From Candidatus Gottesmanbacteria bacterium GW2011_GWC1_43_10 (GTDB lineage Bacteria; Patescibacteriota; Microgenomatia; UBA10105): DNA of 43,748 nucleotides. The translations under genes and the position numbers were made by a program. The notes beneath the pieces were generated by a model. That model ran no database searches, was not told the DNA's origin, and saw nothing but the letters and a program-made list of their open reading frames with translations. This document shows positions 39,471-43,748 of the stretch, one piece after another. The stretch is from positions 1-43,748 of the forward strand of contig LCEX01000006.1 in the NCBI GenBank assembly GCA_000995415.1, given 5' to 3'. Each line of letters opens with the position of its first letter. The first letter of the stretch is position 1.

Positions 39471-41324
39471 TTAAGTTTTTAACCACCGCTTGAAATCATT
39501 ATACTCCATCGTGTTCAAAATGTCTTTTTTTTCTGCCCAGCCGCGGCGGGCAACATCCACTCCGTAAGTCATAAGCTGCATCTGCACCTTGGCATGACTA
39601 TCGGTATCAATCACCAGTTTCACGCCTTGTTTCACGGCCTGTCGCACGAGCATATCCGGTAAATCCAGACGCTCCGGCCATGCGTTTATTTCCAGAGCTT
39701 TATGTTTCTCTACACAAAATTGAAAAATCGCTTGCCAGTCAGCTTCATAACTTTCCCGACTACCGAGCAATCTGCCTGTGGGATGGCCCAGAATTTTAGC
39801 TTTCGGGTGGGCCAGTCCGGATAAGATCCTCTTCGTCATCATGTCTTTTGGCTGATTAAAACTCGAATGCACCGAAACAATGACCGCATCCACATATGCA
39901 AATGCACTTTCCGGAAGAGCTAGTTTGCCTTTCGGGTCGATATCTACTTCGAGCATGGTAAATAAATGTACCTGCCTGCCGGCAGGCAGGCTCGTAGTTT
40001 TCACGCGCTGACTCCACGAGGAATAAATTTGTTCAAATTTTTCACGCCTAGTTTTCATGAGCCTGATAATCTCGGATTCTGACTGGTTCGTCACTGCCGG
40101 ATTGTGGTCGCTAATTCCAAGATAACTATAATTTAGGTCTGCCGCAGCCTGCAGGAGCTCTTCCAAACTCGAACTACCCAAATCATGCGAAGGCTTAAGG
40201 TCAAAACTTGAATGCGCATGCACTTCACCTTTGATGTCCTTAGATTCAACAAGTCTAGGTAAACCAGAACCTTTACCCTGAGCTTGCCGAAGGGCAGCCT
40301 CAATCTCACCTGTATCTTCCCGCAGCTCTGGTTCAATGTACTTAAGTCCTAATGCCGCATAAAACGCTTCCTCTGTCTCAAATTCATATAATCCCAATTC
40401 CTTGTTAAAACTTTGAACTTTGAACTTTGAACTTTGAACTTTCTTTAACGGTTTAATTCCATGTTCGGACAATGATAGTCCTTGTTTAAGGCTATACTCT
40501 CTCAACCCAATGTTGTGGTGCTTGCTACCGGTAAAATACTGCAGCATAGCTCCATAGGCTTGAGGAGTTTGCACCCGTAAATCTACCTGTCGGCCGATAG
40601 ATAGCAAAACCGTAGCCCCTTTCGGACCCTGATCGATAATTTTACGCACTTTTGGGTATTTGACGAATGCAGCTACTACCTTCTCCGGCTTTGTTGTCGC
40701 TGCCGCGAGATCAATATCGCCAATTGTAGCTACTTTCCGGCGTAAACTTCCCAAAACATCAACCCGCGTCACTTCCGGCAACCGTTTGAGATAAGCTATC
40801 ACTTCCCGAGCCAATTCATCCGCATAAGGCAAGACCATGCGATTTTCTTTGATTTGACCACGCCGGTATGTTTCGATAGCTGAAAGCAGCTCGGTTTGAG
40901 ATTTTTCACCCCAGCCTTCCATCCGCGCCACTTTTCCCGCCCTGATAGCTTTCTCCAACTCATCCACAGCTGTTTTGGCCTGGGTTATTTTTAAGGTTTT
41001 GGTCAACTGGTAGGCGCGTTTCGGACCCAGTCCGGGCACCAGTAACAGTGTAAAAATCGCCGGCGACAAGCCTTTGAAAATACTGGCAAAATGCCTGACT
41101 TTGCCGGTCCGGAATAGTTCATCCAGATGTTGGGCAAGTGCCGGTCCCACTCCGGGAATATCTTGCAATTTGCCTTCATCCCAAAAATCCTTGACTTCAC
41201 TTGTCAAGTGTTCGATCGCGTCAGCGGCTTTTTGGTAAGCGATGATCCGAAACCTGTCTGCGCCTTTGATGATGAAAGCTGCGGCTACATTCCGGAGTAA
41301 TTGGGCGATTTCTGAGTTGGTCAT
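39471..41324 (-). CDS. polX: PolX-type DNA polymerase/3'-5' exonuclease
   Basis: Repair polymerase with C-terminal PHP nuclease, 617 residues (usual about 570). Helix-hairpin-helix motifs DIPGVGPALAQ and VPGLGPKRAYQL; catalytic VLGSLRRKVATIGDIDLAAA; PHP domain from GEVHAHSSFD to VIDTDSHAKVQM. Three repeat-derived stretches add length: residues about 294-305 (VQSSKFKVQSF), 343-349 (LRQAQGK) and 445-451 (LPAGRQV). Leaderless start likely. Confidence 0.92.
   Translation of the reverse strand: MTNSEIAQLLRNVAAAFIIKGADRFRIIAYQKAADAIEHLTSEVKDFWDEGKLQDIPGVGPALAQHLDELFRTGKVRHFASIFKGLSPAIFTLLLVPGLGPKRAYQLTKTLKITQAKTAVDELEKAIRAGKVARMEGWGEKSQTELLSAIETYRRGQIKENRMVLPYADELAREVIAYLKRLPEVTRVDVLGSLRRKVATIGDIDLAAATTKPEKVVAAFVKYPKVRKIIDQGPKGATVLLSIGRQVDLRVQTPQAYGAMLQYFTGSKHHNIGLREYSLKQGLSLSEHGIKPLKKVQSSKFKVQSFNKELGLYEFETEEAFYAALGLKYIEPELREDTGEIEAALRQAQGKGSGLPRLVESKDIKGEVHAHSSFDLKPSHDLGSSSLEELLQAAADLNYSYLGISDHNPAVTNQSESEIIRLMKTRREKFEQIYSSWSQRVKTTSLPAGRQVHLFTMLEVDIDPKGKLALPESAFAYVDAVIVSVHSSFNQPKDMMTKRILSGLAHPKAKILGHPTGRLLGSRESYEADWQAIFQFCVEKHKALEINAWPERLDLPDMLVRQAVKQGVKLVIDTDSHAKVQMQLMTYGVDVARRGWAEKKDILNTMEYNDFKRWLKT
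39971..39990. repeat. CCTGCCTGCCGGCAGGCAGG palindrome in polX
   Basis: Perfect 20-bp palindrome, identical to the intergenic copy at 31350-31369, translated as LPAGRQ in the PHP domain. Confidence 0.85.
40276..40294. repeat. CCCTGAGCTTGCCGAAGGG repeat in polX
   Basis: Imperfect palindrome translated as LRQAQGK between polymerase and PHP domains. Confidence 0.7.
40409..40442. repeat. Tandem AACTTTG repeat in polX
   Basis: Almost five copies of AACTTTG, read as VQSSKFKVQSF. Confidence 0.75.
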
Positions 41325-41330
41325 AAGTTG

Positions 41331-41360
41331 ATTATATATGTTTGTGGCAACTACTGTGAA
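41331..41360 (-). promoter_or_regulatory. polX promoter
   Basis: TTCACA (41355-41360), 18 nt, TATAAT (41331-41336). The -10 is 6 nt from the ATG, so the message is probably leaderless. Confidence 0.6.
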
Positions 41361-41458
41361 CCCAAAAATTACCTCCAGACCCTACTTGTTACTCATAAGC
41401 CTAAATGATATCATTGACAAACTGCCTGTTGACAAAGACTTAATATATTTTTTATTAT

Positions 41459-41532
41459 GGGCTCGTGGTGTAGTGGCCTAACACGCGTCCCTGTCAAGGA
41501 CGAGATCGGCGGTTCGACTCCGCTCGGGCCCG
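41459..41532 (+). tRNA. tRNA-Asp (GTC)
   Basis: Acceptor GGGCTCG/CGGGCCC with G discriminator. Anticodon stem CGTCC/GGACG around CTGTCAA (anticodon GTC). T arm GGCGG-TTCGACT-CCGCT. CCA is not encoded. Two TTGACA boxes lie upstream (41414-41435). Confidence 0.95.
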
Positions 41533-41619
41533 CAAAAATTCTATTCTGCCCCGTAATTAATTCATATTTTCTGCTCTCCCGATTCAATCGGGATTATCTG
41601 CTTAGAAAGGAGGACACAA

Positions 41620-42198
41620 ATGGCCAAAGCTGACACTGAAGAACAATTATCCGAATCATATATTTCTGTAGGTTTGGGACTTTTAGTCGTGGTCGTAGTC
41701 GGGATCTTGCTTTATAACTACTTTACCCAAAAAGGCAATAAATCAGCTGAAGAAAAAACTTCCGAGGCGGAAAAAATCGCCCAAGAAGCAACTGTTTCAG
41801 CTAAACCCGGCTCGACTTATACAGTCCAAAAAGGCGATACGCTTTGGAGTATTTCCGAAAACTCATTTAAAAGCGGTTACAACTGGTCTGATATTGCCAA
41901 AGCCAACAATTTAACGAGTCCGGACCAAATCGAAGAGGGGCAAAAATTGGTGATCCCAGAAGCTTCACCAATCTCACCCACCGCAACTGAAACACCGGCT
42001 GGTTCACCGGTTGCGGCAACTGCGACGACTGGTACACCAAGTGAATCTAGTTATACGGTAGTGATAGGCGACTCACTTTGGAATATCGCTTGTAAAACTT
42101 ATAACGACTGTTATGCCTGGACGAAAATCGCCCAAGCCAACAAACTCGTTAATCCAAACCTGATCCATCCGGGCAACGTCTTTTCTCTCCCCCGCTAA
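41620..42198 (+). CDS. Membrane-anchored protein with two LysM domains
   Basis: 192 residues after AAAGGAGG. N-terminal membrane helix (VGLGLLVVVVVGILLYNYF), charged linker, LysM 1 (YTVQKGDTLWSISENSF...DQIEEGQKLVIP), Pro/Thr/Ala-rich linker, LysM 2 (YTVVIGDSLWNIACKTYNDCYAW...IHPGNVFSLP). It probably binds peptidoglycan from the membrane. It stands alone between two tRNA genes. Confidence 0.9.
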   Translation: MAKADTEEQLSESYISVGLGLLVVVVVGILLYNYFTQKGNKSAEEKTSEAEKIAQEATVSAKPGSTYTVQKGDTLWSISENSFKSGYNWSDIAKANNLTSPDQIEEGQKLVIPEASPISPTATETPAGSPVAATATTGTPSESSYTVVIGDSLWNIACKTYNDCYAWTKIAQANKLVNPNLIHPGNVFSLPR

Positions 42199-42367
42199 AT
42201 TTTGGGGTTAAAAACGGGGGAGTTAGCTTCCGGGCTGTGATGCCTGACTTTCATAGTGGAAATTAAACTGCTAAAATATCCGCAGTGGACTTTAATTTGC
42301 GGGATGGGTTTTGTGGCAGTCGTCTCACTGACAACTCGCAGAAAAGTGGAAAATTCAAAACAGTATT

Positions 42368-42441
42368 GCGGGATTAGTACACCGGTAGTATGCGTCCTTC
42401 CCAAGGACGAGAAGGGGGTTCAATTCCCCTATCCCGCTCCA
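42368..42441 (+). tRNA. tRNA-Gly (CCC), overlapping the recombinase end
   Basis: Acceptor GCGGGAT/ATCCCGC, D arm GTAC/GTAT, anticodon stem CGTCC/GGACG around TTCCCAA (anticodon CCC), T arm GGGGG-TTCAATT-CCCCT, encoded CCA. The recombinase reading frame on the other strand covers most of it, as expected for an attachment site in a tRNA gene. Confidence 0.92.
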
Positions 42442-43748
42442 TATCGGAATCGTTTTCCGAAAGAGAGCTTTTATCCCTTGTTATCAAGCTATTTTCAGGT
42501 TCGAGCCGACCTTTTTTCTCATTGAACGCTTTTTCAACTGTTTTTAGAAAGATAAACGCTTTTTTCCCGTCAATTCGCACTAATCTGTCTTTTAGAAACA
42601 GGTTCGAGCCGAGAATGCGCAGGACAGCTCTTTTGACTTCAATATCGTCTACGTTAAAGATTCTAGTAACATTAGCGGCAAAGTGTAGAGTCTCTTCCAT
42701 TGTTTTTGTCCATGAGGCTATACCATCTGTTTCGATGCTTTCCTTTGTTTGTTTCTCCTCAGTAAGCAATCGAGCTTTTTCCTTTTGATACACTTCTTCA
42801 CTAATCATGCCATCGATCTTCATTCCATAAAGTGATTTTTTCTCAACTAAAATGGTATCCAAACGCTTACTGAGTTTTCCCTTTTGTGCTCGTTCAAATT
42901 CGAACTCTCTATCATTTCTTCGTTTTAAACTCTTTTTGATCCAATCAACAAACGCTGGCCTAATTTCTAAACTTGCAACAAAATCTCTTACCTGCTTTTC
43001 CACATCATCACCATTAAGATAGGGTTGGTGACATGGTCCCAATTTTTTAGTGCAGCGAGCGTAGACAAAAATCTGAGAAGTCCCTGAGCGCTTATAGCGC
43101 TTAATCTTTCTTTCAGCTGTAATTGAAGCTCCACACTCACCGCATTTAAGGAGTTTCATAAAGTAAAAATTATTACGTTGTTTGAAAACTCTCTTGCGCC
43201 CATCAATAATATCCTGCACTCTTTGGAATTCATCAACAGTAATCATGGCTTTATGTTTACCAATATGTCGCTCGCCATTGTAATCAAACATTCCTGTATA
43301 GAAAATATTGCGAAAGAATCGAAATGCTTCTGTGGTACTGACAGGCTTGCCGCTTTTTCTCTTACCACGCAGGCCCATCGCAGTAATCTTCTTTAGTGAG
43401 CTAACTACGGTTTCTTCGCCAGTCATCATCAACTCCCACCACTTACGACATAGATCAAAACGCTCAAGATCAGGTAGGACTTCTTTTTGACCTTTAGGTT
43501 TGAAGAAATCGTTCATATACCCCAACGGAGCGGATCCTGGTCGCCAACCATTTTGGACCTTTGTATTCATTCCTCTTTTTACATTATCGGAAAGGTCTTT
43601 GCTAAATTTAGTTGCCATACCAAATTCGATAAAAAGAAAGGTGGAGTTGTTGCGATCGTAATCCATGGTGGGGGTGACGATCAACATGCCGTTATAGTCG
43701 ACGTGATCTATCAGGGTGCCACCTTCTTTAGCATTCCGACAGAGTCGA
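42374..43748 (-). CDS. Large serine recombinase (5' end cut by window)
   Basis: The frame is open to the right edge, so the N-terminus with the catalytic Ser is outside. Present: the end of the resolvase domain (MDYDRNNSTFLFIEFGMATKFSKDLSDNVKRGM), recombinase domain (GWRPGSAPLGYMND ... IFYTGMFDYNGERHIGKHKAMI), zinc ribbon (LKCGECGASITA ... RCTKKLGPCHQPYL), coiled coil and C-terminal part. The last 20-odd residues (ERDRGIEPPSRPWEG...) are antisense tRNA-Gly, so the native C-terminus was probably changed on integration. Integrates and excises a mobile element extending to the right. Confidence 0.9.
   Translation of the reverse strand, partial: RLCRNAKEGGTLIDHVDYNGMLIVTPTMDYDRNNSTFLFIEFGMATKFSKDLSDNVKRGMNTKVQNGWRPGSAPLGYMNDFFKPKGQKEVLPDLERFDLCRKWWELMMTGEETVVSSLKKITAMGLRGKRKSGKPVSTTEAFRFFRNIFYTGMFDYNGERHIGKHKAMITVDEFQRVQDIIDGRKRVFKQRNNFYFMKLLKCGECGASITAERKIKRYKRSGTSQIFVYARCTKKLGPCHQPYLNGDDVEKQVRDFVASLEIRPAFVDWIKKSLKRRNDREFEFERAQKGKLSKRLDTILVEKKSLYGMKIDGMISEEVYQKEKARLLTEEKQTKESIETDGIASWTKTMEETLHFAANVTRIFNVDDIEVKRAVLRILGSNLFLKDRLVRIDGKKAFIFLKTVEKAFNEKKGRLEPENSLITRDKSSLSENDSDMERDRGIEPPSRPWEGRILPVY

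Noticed and set aside
41577-41591. CCCGATTCAATCGGG hairpin after tRNA-Asp as a terminator
   Set aside because: No U tract follows on the plus strand; left unassigned.
42256-42525. Plus-strand frame running through tRNA-Gly
   Set aside because: It covers the whole tRNA and the recombinase end and has no recognisable domain.

Overview
The window reads as chromosomal DNA of a small-genome bacterium, most likely a Patescibacteria/CPR member (Microgenomates-like). This placement is inferred from gene content (MurT/GatD pair, short AtpH, four-helix-bundle S23 protein, coiled-coil orphans), moderate-to-low G+C and dense families of short palindromic repeats. No marker gene search was possible. Nearly all genes lie on the minus strand. 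The promoters I can see are close to sigma-70 consensus (TTGACA, 16-18 nt, TATAAT), and many sit only 5-9 nt before a start codon, which suggests leaderless mRNAs.

Nucleotide block (1-15.4 kb): purN (cut by the window edge) and purF, an apt-like phosphoribosyltransferase, a RelE/RHH toxin-antitoxin pair, pyrF-methyltransferase-pyrE, pyrD-hxlB, and carA-carB-pyrB-pyrC. Together these give every step of de novo UMP synthesis. Between pyrF and hxlB lies the remnant of a HemN/HemW-like gene interrupted by a 123-bp MITE-like element with 9-bp target duplications. purF, pyrD and carA each follow a promoter, a short U-rich leader reading frame and an intrinsic terminator placed just before the gene. 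That is the layout of pyrBI-type transcription attenuation.

Energy and replication block (15.4-27.2 kb): a CBS-domain protein, an F-type ATP synthase operon (atpI-B-E-F-H-A-G-D-C), dnaE, and a degenerate GGDEF protein directly upstream of dnaE.

Glutamine block (27.2-33.9 kb): gatC-gatA-gatB-methyltransferase, glnA and a GAF-ANTAR protein. Two RNA switches stand out. The glnA leader carries two adjacent hairpins with hexaloops of A1/G4 type, the second overlapping a terminator. This is the target structure of ANTAR antiterminators, and the ANTAR gene is the next gene upstream. The gatC leader has a trp-like set of alternative stems (1:2, 2:3, 3:4) and a 22-codon leader peptide with five Gln and two Asn codons, the residues whose tRNAs GatCAB charges. 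gatA itself carries an internal deletion and frameshift.

Envelope and repair block (33.9-42.2 kb): a small conserved-looking ORF, gatD, an S23-type gene flanked by inverted repeats, murT, two small coiled-coil ORFs, htpX, a DUF559 nuclease cassette flanked by palindromes, lemA, polX, tRNA-Asp and a membrane LysM protein. At the right edge a large serine recombinase overlaps tRNA-Gly(CCC), marking one end of an integrated element.

A striking window-wide feature is that several palindromic repeat families have inserted in frame inside essential genes (carB, gatB twice, pyrC, murT, gatD, polX), adding about 15-40 residues each, as the Rickettsia palindromic elements do.
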